From Lichenostomus cassidix (Eukaryota > Chordata > Aves > Passeriformes > Meliphagidae), in NCBI GenBank assembly GCA_008360975.2, contig CM039193.1, forward strand, positions 15,614,501 through 15,678,500: 64,000 bases of DNA, written 5' to 3'. Made by a program: the position numbers and the translations under genes. The notes under the pieces are model-generated. The model made no database searches, was not told the origin of the DNA, and saw only the letters and a program-made list of their open reading frames with translations. Within the stretch, counting starts at the first letter, position 1. Each line of letters starts with the position of its first letter. Of the stretch, positions 1-12,042 are shown in pieces.

Positions 1-1269
1 GAACAACTACTGTAGGGATGGTTTTATGTCACCCAGTGCCACCTTCAGCTGAGCCTCCATCCTGTGCAGGGGAGATGGAAGGAAGCTGAGCCTTCATGGC
101 TGAGGTGTTCATTGGAATATCTGCCAAGGATGACAGCAAAGAAGCTGTGCTGGTTTGGCTGGGACTGTTCTGAATTTTGACAAACTTCACTAGAAGATGA
201 ACGCCTTGGCCACTGTCCCAGACCCACACTAGAATCTTTCCTCAGCTCCCTGCCTGTCTGCTTCTCTCCCCAGAGACACCCATACTTCCCTTTAAATAGG
301 CACAGTTCCATCTGCATATTGGAAGTCAAAAACAAATAAAACTAAAGCCTGATAGGGTGGCAGCTGTAAAAGAGCGGTGCAGCCTGCAGGGAAGAGTGGA
401 GTTTGTTTCCAGAGGGAAGTACAGGTCCCTGTTCAGGACTAGAGACAGGGAAAGGAAGGGCTGCAGTGTGTGGAGTTAGGTAGGACAGGGCTGAAGCCAG
501 GGAGCGCAAGGGCTGAAGCAGGTTGGTGGTGATGGAGGACCCTCACAGGGGTCCAGTGCTCGCTGACATTGTGGGGATGAGGGAGCAGTGCCCTGATTGC
601 TCTTCCCCCTTACCAGCAGTGCTGATCTAGCAAAATGACGTTGTTTCCCCCCAACAGGAAAGGAACTGAGGCAGAAATCTCATCAGTATACCACACAAGA
701 CAACTGATATAAAGCATTCCCCTGCTAATACCATTCTAAAGAATCTTTAAAAGATATTTCTTTTCTGTTTTGTAGCAATCTCTTCAGCTCTTGCTGATCC
801 CTAGGGAAAAAAAACAAAAAAAACCAACAAACCACAACCTGGCTTAGAAAACAAAACCAAAAAATAACCCCCAGCAGACATCACAGGACTGGGATCAGGA
901 GATAACAACAGAGAATTCCTCCCCTGCATGCAGGTTAATTAAATGACACAGATAACCTTGTGCATGCCCAGAAAAACTGTGTTTTCTTTCTGAAATCATA
1001 TCAATCATTTAATTATCCCACTTCTCACTCTGCCATTATCTAGAGCTAAAGGCTGCACAATTATTTTTTGATTTAGTTTTTTTTAAACTCACCTTTTTTC
1101 TTTCAAAGTCTGAGTTATCACTCAGTTAAAGATACATGTAGGCACTCTAGCTCAGATCTGACCTCCCAGCTTATTTTTTCGAAGTTCTTGCATTTCATTT
1201 CTCATCACTGTGTATGCTAACAACTTCTTAGTGGAGTATGCAGCAAGTTAATTGCTATTTGTCACGCAT
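1..1269. other. noncoding stretch, no gene seen
   Basis: No open frame above about 100 codons occurs here and none resembles a known protein. The stretch includes an A-rich, C-interrupted tract at about 805-870. Around 655-700 a short run reads like the AGGAAACTGAGGC core of MIR, but it is too short to call. I see no splice-flanked coding block. Confidence 0.6.
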
Positions 1270-1369
1270 GGTAAAGTAAGATGCTCAAAGTCATAGAGTA
1301 GGTCAGTGTCAGAGAAGGGGTTCATTCCCAAGCTAATGAACTCTTTCTACAGCCTGATTCTGTCTCACC
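1270..1369 (-). repeat. MIR-type SINE fragment
   Basis: The plus strand follows the reverse complement of the MIR body in order: a GGTTAAGTGACTTGCCC-like segment (seen as GGTAAAGTAAGATGCTCA), a diverged GTCACACAGC-like segment, then a GGCAGAG/GGGTTCGAACCC-like segment, and finally CTCTTTCTACAGCCTGATT, matching the usual CTCTTTCCACTACACCA end. Divergence is high, as expected for an old SINE. Identification is by eye from the family consensus. Confidence 0.55.
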
Positions 1370-4040
1370 TTGTTGGGTTTAGGAAACAAAGATGGTCTTT
1401 AGGCTTTGAATGCCCTCAATCTCAATAAAAATAGGTTTAATTAGTATCTCAAATCAAAGGGAGGAAAAGCTGCTCGTCTTCTCTGGTGATAAATATGCTG
1501 TGAATGCATCAGGACAGGTGTACTGCAAACAACACACAACATAGTTTGGCCATAGCTGACTGACTTTGATCATAATAAAATGACTTCTAGAACACTTGAG
1601 GGTGTTGCAGGGAAGAACTGGATTTACATCATCTCTGTGGTGCAGAACTGAAAAGTGGGAAGCTTCAGGGCAGAACTGAGTGAAATCAGCTAAGCTGTAT
1701 CAGATTTCAGGACAGAAATGGCAGGTGGAGTTCTGAGTGTGTGAAATACATTTGCAGAGCTAGATGGAGTCTACGGCTCCCATGGCAGTGGGGGTCTGCA
1801 GGACAGGACCACATGCATTTTTCTGGTCTACAAGCTGCTTTTGCAGGATGATGCTTGCCAAATCTCAGACCTTGCATGAATCACCACATGTGCAAACCTG
1901 CAGTGTGTGGCAGAGCACACTCTCCTCTTCTCACCCCATGGTTGTAATCCAGGCCAAGGAGTATGGGCAGCTTGTCTTCCAAGATTTTCCATTCCCAGCT
2001 ATCTGCATTTGCACTACTAAAGCAGGGTGGTGGAAGGCCAAGAAGGAGTGTGTGGGGAAGCTGGAGAGATGGAGAGAACTTCCTGTGCATTAGAAGGAAA
2101 TTCTTATTGGCTTTGACTGCAATTTGTGCCTTCACAGCCTGGGTCCCTTGCCAGCTGTTTTTCCTGTGCTGAGTGCTCTGCTTGCTCTTGTTCACATTGC
2201 AATCTCCAGGACTGTATTATTTTTTTTTCTTAACCAAAGAGCTGCCAGCTGGTGTTGTTGATCACACCCCCAGCAGCAGGCACAAAGGCCAGCACACACT
2301 TTACACAACACTCCTTCTCTTTCCCATTCTATTTCAGCACTAATAAAAACATTGTCATTTTAAACAAGCAGCTGGGAGTGTCACTAATTTCAATCTTTTC
2401 ATTAAGGTAGTGTGGCAGAGCTTTTTTCTGTGCAGCTCTTCTTGCCCCAGAGCTATGGTTGAGCAAGGGTTGGTCAGAGCCCAGGTGCCATACTCTCAGT
2501 CTGCAACATTTTGTAACCCTAACCCATCCAGGCAGCCCGGGCAGCCTTCATTAGCTGTGTGCTCCCCTTCTTCAAGCTCCCCACATGACCCTCTGCTAAA
2601 AGTGTCCCTGACCACATTATTCATGCTCTTGAGTTTCTGAGCCCTTCCTCCCTCTTTTGGCAGTCACTGCTGTCCCTCCACTAAGGGCACAAAACCCTAA
2701 CCTAGCCCCCTTCCTCATTCAAAGATAGTCAACGGCAGTCACGCTACCAGAGGGGAGAATCTGCTTGTCAGAAATGCCAGAGAGAGAAGCCTGCAAGGTG
2801 AAATCAGTCCAGACTCAGGTGCTTAACTGAGATGCTTCAGCTAGGATGTCCTTGTCCTAGGTTCTTTGTATGTATGGTCTGTGGAAAACTAAAGGCTATT
2901 GAAGATCTGCTTTCCACTCTGGAGGTGTTTTTTCTCCCCTGACTTCAGAGAGAGCCTAGAAGGATAAGATTTCCATCTCAGATGCTGAATTTCAGTAGCT
3001 GAAGTTGGGTGCAATGAATCTCTGCTTTGGAAATCTGCTACTGCTTATAGTGCCAGACTCATGGATGTCTCCTACTTTTGTCTTACAAAACGCATCTTTT
3101 TTTTTTCATCCAGTACCTGTGTAATTACCTGTCTAATACAAAGAAATTGAATATGTAACTTGTGCTAGGAGTGACCTCATGAAGCACTGATATTCAAAAT
3201 ATATGCACCTACCACTGACTTTTTCAAGATACAAGATTAACCTGAGTCACTGACTTCCCCTCTCTCTGATGGATACTATTTCCATACCCTTTCCATTTCC
3301 ATTATATCTGTATCAGCATGCATGACAGAGAGAAAGTGTAAAGAGAGTCAGTGTACATGATAAAGAGCAGGGTAATACATTTTTTATCCCCACCAGTTAG
3401 TGATGACAGCATCACATATCTACTCTTTGTGAGCTCTGCTTGTTTGCTTCTAACAAATGTAAATCAGGAGTATGATACTGCACAATCCATCACTCAGTAT
3501 TTTTAGACCATTCCAGAGTTGTTGAGGTTCTACCTGAAGTCACTGATGTTATTAATAGGGGTGGCAATGATAACAAGATGCTCTGATATCTTATTTCCCA
3601 GCGGGATTCAGTCCTGCACAGCGCATATCTGTACTTTTCCAGCCTTGACTTGCCTTCTTGCCCCTCCGGATTTGAGTGACAGCGTTAGTTGTAAAAATCT
3701 AAAGAGAAACAATGATCATTTTCATCAGGTGCATTTGCAGTTGCCCACTTTGTCGTTCAGCCTTCCTAAGGATCTAGGTATTGACCATCACACGGCTCTG
3801 AGCGGCTCCCAACAAGCAGGCAGAGCAGCACCCCTGGCTAACCTGCAGTAATTCAGGAGGGGAAAGCCAGCCTCTGAAGGTCTCTTGTCACACAGTGTGC
3901 TGGGCACTGCTGCGTACTAGCAGGAGGTGGGAGGGGAATAAGGAACAAGAAAGCAGATGATTGATTTAGAGAGATGGCTGTCTGCTGTCAGAAGCCTGTC
4001 ACTGCAGAGCAGGCACAGGATGACGAAAGCAGCCTGAAGG
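1370..4040. other. noncoding stretch, no gene seen
   Basis: Only short shadow frames are present (longest about 110 codons, at 3519-3851), with low-complexity composition and no family resemblance. A pyrimidine tract followed by CAG near 3095-3114 resembles a 3' splice site but has no matching coding exon. Confidence 0.6.
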
Positions 4041-4050
4041 GCTACTCACC

Positions 4051-4105
4051 TTCTCTCTCTCTCCACCCCACCCCCTCTTTCTCTCCCTCTCTCTCTCTCT
4101 CTCTC
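4051..4105. repeat. CT-rich microsatellite
   Basis: A 55-base pyrimidine tract on the plus strand contains an uninterrupted CT run of about 19 bases at 4087-4105, preceded by CT and CCACCCC interruptions. It lies inside the interval bounded by a possible minus-strand splice-site pair (4357 to 4050). Confidence 0.85.
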
Positions 4106-4362
4106 GCCATTCCTCCCACTTGGAGGGCAGGGACAATGGGGTACATGGCCTTGCAACCACCAGCCTTCCTTGGCATTCACAGTTAGTTGCACTTCAACAT
4201 GAAAAACGAAGGTGGAATGTCTCCATATTTGCTCATATTTTAAAACAACACTAGAAAAAAAGCCACCCTAAACAATTACCGGTCTCTCCACCTACTCTCC
4301 TACTCTTCTTTGTTCCTGCACAGAACTTGTCAGCCTTCCATCCATAAGAGAGAGGTACTGCA

Positions 4363-4383
4363 GGGAGGGAGGAGGGGTGAGGG
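4363..4383 (+). other. canonical G-quadruplex motif
   Basis: Four G-runs of three or more (4363-4365, 4367-4369, 4374-4377, 4381-4383) are separated by loops of 1, 4 and 3 bases, which fits the G3+N1-7 pattern. On the minus strand the same sequence is the C-rich tract ahead of a good 3' splice site. Folding potential is inferred from the pattern only. Confidence 0.6.
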
Positions 4384-4384
4384 A

Positions 4385-4910
4385 AGGCTGGGGGCTGGAG
4401 CCATTTAAGCTGTCACCAACTCTATCAGTGCATTTAAATCACTGACACGGAATTACAATGCCACATATTGCAGTTCAAAAACAACCGGCACCAAAATTCC
4501 CTTCAGCATAGCATCCTTCCTCCAGGAAAATGCATTTTCTAACTTTACAGTATATTGGTATACAAAGAGCACAGAACGCTCATGGACTAGATAGTGTAGC
4601 AGGGAGCTATACATGGGACTTTTTTCTGCTGATGGGTAAATCAAATCCAAACAGCACAAGCCATTTATGCTCTCCTCTTTCTTTCTATTTAAATGGGTTA
4701 CTGCTGGTAAGCGCCATAATAGTTAAGGATCTGTCAGCAATTCCAATACAAAGAAGAGCAATCACACCTTTAAGCAGACTTCCAGTGATGGGCTATAGAC
4801 TATCAAAGTTAAATAGATTCTTAAAATCCTAGCCGTTAGGGCTGGGAAATCTTTCAGCACTAATAGTGCATGACTGTTCCCTGCAATGAAACCATCATGA
4901 TAAGTGGTTT
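4385..4910. promoter_or_regulatory. candidate conserved noncoding element
   Basis: This AT-rich, low-CpG segment has little simple repeat and no transposon signature. It is crowded with motif-like words such as GCATTTAAATCACTGAC, GGAATTACAATGCC, TATTTAAATGGG and CTATCAAAGTTAAATAG (a TCF/LEF-like CAAAG core). That texture resembles deeply conserved developmental enhancers more than neutral intergenic DNA. Conservation itself cannot be seen from one genome, so this is a texture-based guess. The frame at 4530-4832 has no family resemblance and I do not call it coding. Confidence 0.3.
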
Positions 4911-7900
4911 AGCCTGTGCTTCTCAAGAATAGCTCATCGTGCCCTTGTGGCCACCCCTGTTCAGGTCAGATGTCCCATCATCTAACCTGCATCAGTCTGA
5001 GAACTTGTCCCCTCAAGGCACTTTCAGTCTGCAGAGATGCCCCTACTCTTTCAGGACCGGCGGTTTTGGGGGTTTTAGTGCTGATGCTGACCTATCTGTC
5101 TCAGTACTTACCACTTTTTGCCCTGCCAAATGTCTGTCTTTGCCTGTGATCACAGCAGCCGATGCTCGGAGAGGTGAGGGACTGTGGTAGGTGCCAGCTA
5201 GTAGAGGTCTCCTTTAACTGTGATTTATAGAGTAATTGCCTGTCTGCAGCACATGGGTACACTGTCGGCCATGCCTTTGTTCCCCTTCAGTTCCTCTTGA
5301 ATGCACTATATACTAAGCATTATCCTCTCTCCCTGGGTTGCCCTTCTCAAAGATACACTCTGCCGTTCAGTGAAACTCATATCAAAGCCAGGAGCTCTGA
5401 ATTTTCGCAACAACTCTGCTGCACCGTTTCTGGATTCTCTGCAGTTTATTTACATCTCCCTTGTGTGTCACCTAATGTGACTTCTATGTGTGTTTGATAC
5501 TGGTTCTCCTACAGCAGTCTGTTGTAAATTGCTAGGGAATAATGCAGGAAACAGTGCATGTACCGAATGTCTCTCTTGGTAAATTCTCCCAGTTCTCAGC
5601 CATTTTCAGTGTAAACACTTCTCGAGACAGAGTTTGGGGCAGGAGCAGTAAGACTGGGGGAAATAGCGCATCTTCAATGCTTGACAGCCTTTTCTGAGGT
5701 GAGACAGGGATTTTTTTTTTCTGACAGTCATTTGATGAGATGCTGTAGGAGAACAGTCTGTTCTGATGTGTAGAACTGTTTTCTCAATATATTCATTTGA
5801 GAACATAAAAAGGAAAATCCGAGGAGCCACTTGATTTTAGGTCATACTATATTTGCTTGAAAGTGGAAGACAAAATAAACAGACTTTTGCTTCTTACTAG
5901 AACACTGATAAAATTGCATGGCATCTAGTAGTTTTGGAGAATTGCAAATGAAGATACAAAGACTTCAGGTTCATTGAGAAAAGATTCGTTGCAGCAAGAT
6001 GGTTCTGTACATGTGAACAAAAACTCCCCCAAATGTGCTAAGACCTCATTTTGAAACAATGAGTTTGAGTGGAGCAAAGTAAAATATGAAAGTCAGTCGT
6101 TTCAGCTTGTCTCTAGGATTCCTTTTCCAAGAATTACTGCCACTGCAGCTTAGAGGGCTAAGTCCTGAAGTTTTGCCTAGGAGTTGCCTAAAGTATACAA
6201 AGTCTGTGGCTTTGCTCTGAAATAGGCTTAAAAGCTCCTGGCAATTCTGCTCCAAACCTTGCCTTCTTTGGGAGATTGAGAGTGACAAACAGCTTGAGAA
6301 TAGAAGCCTCTCACAACACTCCAGCCATTTCCCAAGTGCACCAAACCACCCTAAGGCGATTTGGAACACCCTGAGGGTGTTCCTTTTGATCTCTTCCTGT
6401 AAAAGAATAAGATCACTGGCAGCCTCCATTCCACAACCAGTGGAATATCTGTTGCTGCAGCTGCAGATTAAATGTGTTTGGCCTCACAGAAGTGAAGAAT
6501 TGGACTGTTCCCTGCCTGATACTCCTTTACTTCTGGCTGCTCTGTATATTGCTTTTTACTTGACCCTTGACATATTCTGGTTGTTTTCATTTAGCAAAGG
6601 TAATTGTCCTCTAACAAAGCCATTGCAAGTAGGGAAAGATGGTGCTTAAGATAGAATAATGCAGAACAAAATGCATCAATGCCATAATGTACCCAGATTT
6701 CCTTTCACCAAAACTCAACCCTCCTGCCCTCTCTAGCACCAGAGGCACTCACAGCCTTGCATGAATACTTGTGTGGGCTAGGTATGTCCAAACACAGGAG
6801 TTTCAAGTAGTGTGCTCTGTCCACATAGGCCTTAGGGCAGATTCCTCACACTTCCACCAAAGTTTATCCTTTGAGTCCTGCAGAACAACCTCAAACCAAA
6901 GCAGCCCTTATCTTACTTTTCTGGTTTTGTTTTCCTTAAGTCAGAGCTATTCAGTGGGACTTGTCTTCTTAGGGGAAAACATAGCAGGAGCTACACTTAG
7001 TATGACTACTCTGTATAGTGGTTAGCAGATTATGAGATGTGAATTTACTCATCTTGCATCAGTTGCTAGCAGGACCCTGCTGAAGTCACTACATGCCTTG
7101 CTTTTGTCACAAAATCGTGCTAGAAATCACTTTGCACACCTGAGGGCATCCTTTCCGAACACAATTGGCCCACAAAAATGCAGTATGGACTAAAACATGC
7201 CCAGACCAGGAATCTTCATTTCTCATGATGCCTTTCCCTAAGGGTGCTAGTTTAGGTAGTCAAGTCCTTCTGAGCAAAGAGAGGCATAGATTTCCCTCAT
7301 TGAATACAACTGTGAAATACTGCATGTGTTTGTGGGAACAGGTATTTGCTGTTCCATGAGCAGGATTGTAATTCTTCTGTAGAGCATGAGAGCCATGATT
7401 AGGAAGCCAGGATTGCTCTGCTCACAGGAATCCTGCCATTGTCTTTGATTGCATGGTATTAACTGTAAATTATAGCCTTTTGGAGACTGCATGTAAAAAT
7501 AAAATTTTAAAAAATTGTCAAAAGGCAGAGAAAATATTGATTCCAAGGCAGTGGAAACTATGTCTTGGTTGAATTAGAGCCTTAAAAATAATAACAAATG
7601 AGCATTTGTGGGGGTGAAAGAGGGACTAGGAGAAGAGAGCCCTGATTCTCCCCTTCGGAGTATGCAAATTTCTAGTAGCCCCATTGCAGGCAATGAAACA
7701 TCACTGGTTTAACTTAGTCTGGCTTGAGGTATTAAGGAGAAGGTACAGGACAAAGATTACAGAGTTGTTATTAAGCTGCTGGTGAGCTGTGAGCACAATG
7801 TATGGAAGCACAAAATGGAAGAAGCTACAGCCTGAGACTGCTGTTAAGGCCACTCAGGTTTCTGATGGCTTTTCTAGCACTGAGTGACACAAGTCTCCAT

Positions 7901-10900
7901 GTCAGCTTGTTCTCCAGAATCAGCTCTGTCTGTTGTTCTGTGCTGATGACAGATACCACTGCAATCAGTCAGCCTACAATTTAACTGGTAAACTGGAATT
8001 GCAACTGGACTTGGCCTCACTCTAGTCCCTGGAGGCTTCCCTGCAAAAGCTTTGAAGGTGCAAAATGGTGGTAGAATTATAATCACTAAAAGCCTTCAAG
8101 CCTGAGGCTGCTGAAAGCTGAATACAGATACCCTAGAGAGATAATGGAATTGCAGAAAAAGCAAAGCATAGGATAGATGGCTTTTCCCCCAAAGATACAT
8201 AGATTTTAAAACCAAAAATGTCTATTAGGTCATGGAGCCTAGCTTGTTGCATGGCACAGGCCAGAGATTTTCACCCAGAAATTCCTGTTTGAAGCCCATA
8301 AGTTCTGGCTGAGCTCGAGTGTCTATCTCTAGAGCACTCATGCTGTGGATGCAATTCAGCCCTAACAATCTGTGAATCTATTTATCTTTACCAGTTAGAG
8401 CATATATGCCTGGCTGTCCCAGCCTTGTCTGTTAAAAAGGCTAAAAGAAGGTCACTGGGCAAAACATGAACATAAGAAAAACAGCTTAGCAAATCTTTGA
8501 ACGAGTGTCTAGGACAATGACTATAATTTAATACCTGCTGGTGAACTTCTTCCACTCCTGCACTCCTCTGAGTGAGTGTAGTATTTATTCTGTAGATTTC
8601 TCCTCCTTCATCCTTCTTGGAGTCTGGTTTTATTGGAAACTCAGAACACAAATGGCAAAAACTTCCTCTTCTCATCCCTCTGCTGCATTTTGCTGTTCTT
8701 AGAGTTCCCTTCTAAGATGCCATCAGTCCTAGATATCTGAACAAAACAATATTATCACTCTCACGAAGTTTGATTTGAAACCTGCGTCCAACCATAGCAA
8801 TTCACATTGACTCTGTAGTAATTGCTCAGATTTTTTTATGTGGAGTTCTAGGAGATCACTCCTTTCTTCTGAGCAGCATCTGACCACTTCTGTCCAAGAT
8901 GGATTGGCAGTTGCATCCTCTTGCCTCAAGAATCCATTAGTAAATCTGTATGTCTTCCACTATGCCCCAAGCCCATACATATTAGCTCCATGAAGATTGT
9001 TTTCTTTCACCTGAATAAGTTCCCATTCCAATACAAAGGCGGGATCAGGCATTCTATTGTCCTAAATTTTTCACATCCAAATCTTCTTAACTGCCTGATT
9101 GTTGTTGGTATTTCAGGAAAGGGACACTAGAGAGATCATTCAAGAGGGAGAGTGCAGTGGTTTCTAGGGTGGTAGACAAAGAATTTTCAGATTTATATGA
9201 CATATTACTTATGATTTGAGAAAATGGATTTCATGACCTAGGACATCCATCTGTTGTTCATTACCCTTTTTTTTTTTTAATGGGGAAAAGTAGGCCAGCG
9301 ACCTTTACAGATTTTCTCTCTTCTCTTTCAGTGATGTTCTTGCCTTTTGCAGAGCTTGCCTCACTGGAAATTATTACATATCCATAGAAGGCAGAGTGAG
9401 ACTTCCTTTTGCACTTCTCCCAGTATTCCTTGAAAAGTAAGAGGATCCCTGTTGAAGAGGGGAAGCAAGACTGTGAGATTAACTAGTGCCTCTCTGATCC
9501 AGGGAATGAACCAGGCTGTTTTTTCACCCCTTGTCAAAGGAATAGAACACATGGTTTGAGTGACAGTTTAGCCAAGTCCCCTCACTATCAGCAGTTACCT
9601 ACTGTATGCTTCTGCTAATATTCTCCTAGAAAGGTTATGATAAAACAGTTGGGAAGGAAGAGAAGGAATTACAGGGGATGGTGAGAATGAAAGAGGCACA
9701 AGTAACCTGAGCATGACACATTCTTATGAAGCCTGTCTTTTATTTCCTATGTTTAGAGAAAACAGTTCTCACTTTATGGCTTTTGTTCAATCAAAGAGAA
9801 AATTAGCTATAAAAGCAGAGATAGGAAGGAGTTAACCAATTTCCAATTCAGTGTGTTACAATTTGCTTCAGAAATAATAATAAAAAAAAAGAATACTGAG
9901 AAACATAATTTTTAAAATGAAGACTACTAAATCAATAGGCACTACATGACTAATCATTTTCTATTTTCTTGGTGGAGGAAGGTAGAGCTGTGATCAGAAA
10001 TCAAAAGCAGAAGTGCCCAGTTTCTCTGCAGTCTGACAAATTTTGCTTTACTGTAAAACACAAGAAAGGAGATTTTTACATGAGCAGAAACTAATGCTGG
10101 TAAATGGCATTAAAATCACTGCACGCTATTATCTCATTTTGTGGAAAGATAATGAAATTCATTTGATGTTAGATGAGTTAATTCCCAAATACCTGCATTT
10201 CTTGGCAACTGAGTGTTTCAGCCTGAGACCAGAGGTCAGGGGTGACTTCTTCTCTTACACAATCTTCAGTTGTGGTGGGACTTCACATAATAGCTATTTA
10301 AGTCTGTGTTTGACTTGCAGCATGTGAGTAGTCCTGTCAGCTTCAGTAGGACTAGAGAGTCTGTAAGAAAGGCAGGTGTTTGAGTGCTTCTTGAACCTGC
10401 CACTCCAGCAGTAATTTGTAAAATCCTATTTGTACAAATAGTTCTCAAAGTAGTGAACAAAGGTGAGCAAATACTCTCTCTCCCAGCACTGAATATTCAG
10501 AAGCACACAGCATCAGTAGAAGACTGGGACTGGGAGAAGATGCTCAAGAAAGAGATTTCAGTGTGCGTTGCAGTTCCCCAAATTACTTCCAAAATTTCAG
10601 CTGAGGTTTCATAACATCTACTCTGAGCCTCCAGAGTCCTCTGGCACTTAACCACCCCTTTGCTTTTCTTGGGGCTGATGGTAGATGTCTTCAATACTGA
10701 AGATTTTTATAAGTGAACAAATGTGTGCTGGCTCCTGGCTGGAGCATTTTACTGTACAATATCTTACATCCTAAAGGACTTAGCACAGCTGTCATAGTTG
10801 AACATATCCCAATACAAGGTAGAGTTGCAATAGTTTTTAACAGGACAAAGCAACTGACTTAGAAGTTTCAATTTCCCCCATTTTTAACATAGTGTCCAGA

Positions 10901-11570
10901 AATTAAACACAGTGAATTGTGGTACGGGACAGGAAAAGTGACTCAGATCATGGGGCATTCTGGTGCAAGAATTCTGCCAAGGCCTGTGTGACAGGGACAC
11001 TGCCCCCAGCCTGTTGTGGGTCGGTGACAGCAAACTGAGCAGTACTAAATATATGACTGATGTCATCTAAACAGATCAAATACCACCACTGCTTCTGCAC
11101 AAGGGTGGAGGAACTGGCACAATTGACATAAACAAAAGGAATTTTGATTTGATTGAAGGTCCCAGGATGTATTTTCCAGCACATACTACATGCCAACTCA
11201 AAGTTACTGGCTAATGGGTAAGAGAAAAGCAACTTTGGTTTAGCAAAATTCCTTTTGCAATGGTGCCTGTGTTTTGAAGGTGCCTGCTTTCATATACAAG
11301 TGTTTGTGGGAGATTAGTACATATTAACTAATAACCTTTGATGATGTTTACTCCCATAGTTGATTTGCTCAGGTGTTTGTCACACAGAAGTAGAAATAAG
11401 CTTCAATGACACAGCTTGTTCATGGTTCAGTCTTCAGAGTTTTGTGATTTCTTGGCAACTAAGTGATGGATTACTATTTTCTGTGAAATTCTCCTCTTTC
11501 CTGAAAGGCCTTTCATGCAAGGACTCTGGGGTAATTAGAAAAATAATAACCTTGCAATACCCTCTTGATC
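4911..11570. other. noncoding stretch, no gene seen
   Basis: Frames are short; the longest is about 127 codons on the minus strand at 6046-6429 and is not recognisable. A 12-base T run occurs at 9267-9278 and a perfect 16-bp palindrome at 10426-10441. No convincing transposon beyond weak MIR-like words is seen. Confidence 0.6.
10426..10441. repeat. perfect 16-bp palindrome
   Basis: The sequence CTATTTGTACAAATAG is its own reverse complement. No flanking repeat or known site accompanies it, and it may be chance in AT-rich DNA. Confidence 0.7.
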
Positions 11571-11574
11571 TGTT

Positions 11575-11702
11575 TTTAATGAAATGAAGTGTGCAGAGGG
11601 TAGGTGCTTTGTCCATAGTCAAATAGTGGGTAAGTGGCAGAACTGAAAATAGAACCCAGGAGCCCTAGTTTCTACTCTTTGCCTCTAAGAAGCACTTTCA
11701 CT
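11575..11702 (-). repeat. MIR-type SINE fragment
   Basis: This is the clearest MIR in the window. In order, the plus strand shows GAAATGAAGTGTGCAGAGGG (for GAAACTGAGGCACAGAGAGG), a GTCCATAGTCA piece (for CCAAGGTCACA), GGGTAAGTGGCAGAACTG (for AGTAAGTGGCAGAGCTGG), then AGAACCCAGGAGCCCTAGTT and a CTCTTTGCCTCTAAG-like tail. This is the reverse complement of the MIR sequence, so the element lies on the minus strand. The GGTAAGTGG inside it mimics a splice donor and should not be read as one. Confidence 0.75.
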
Positions 11703-11931
11703 CACATTGCGTTATCCGGTGTTAACAGACTGCTGGGGCTTTTTGCCTTTTTTTTGGGTACAGGGCTGAGAAAGAGTGTTTAGTGTACAGGGAAATCTTG
11801 CATTGGCAAAAGCTGGACCAGATTAATTAGCAGACTTATGCTGGGTTCTCATTTTTCTGCAGCTCAATCATAGTTTATTGAGCAGATTAGTAATTTGTGA
11901 TGTTACCCTTAAAAGAGCCTGGTGAAGTATC

Positions 11932-12042
11932 ACCTTCATTTTAAACGCAGGGAAATAAAAGCAGAGAGAAGATGAAGTTACATACCCAAATTCACAGAGG
12001 GAGTTTTGGACATACCTTTGAATTTTACAGTCTGGTTCCTTT
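11932..12042 (-). repeat. MIR-type SINE fragment
   Basis: The plus strand reads CATTTTAAACGCAGGGAAAT (for CATTTTACAGATGAGGAAAC), then AGCAGAGAGAAGATGAAGTT, ACATACCCAAATTCACAGAG (for ACTTGCCCAAGGTCACACAG) and a diverged tail ending near GTCTGGTTCC. It has the same orientation as the MIR about 230 bases upstream; the gap between them makes two separate insertions more likely than one interrupted copy. Confidence 0.6.

Noticed and set aside
655..700. MIR-like GGAAAGGAACTGAGGCAG
   Set aside because: Too short and the flanks do not continue the MIR order.
5055..5172. Block between a TTTCAG acceptor and a GAGAG/GTGAGG donor
   Set aside because: Both sites are moderate, other acceptors lie inside the block, and the peptide is unremarkable.
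6046..6429. Minus-strand frame of 127 codons with an amphipathic-looking stretch
   Set aside because: No family resemblance, no splice or promoter context, and the length is within chance for 64 kb in six frames.
11620..11635. GGGTAAGTGG as a splice donor
   Set aside because: It lies inside a MIR element whose consensus contains AGTAAGTGG.
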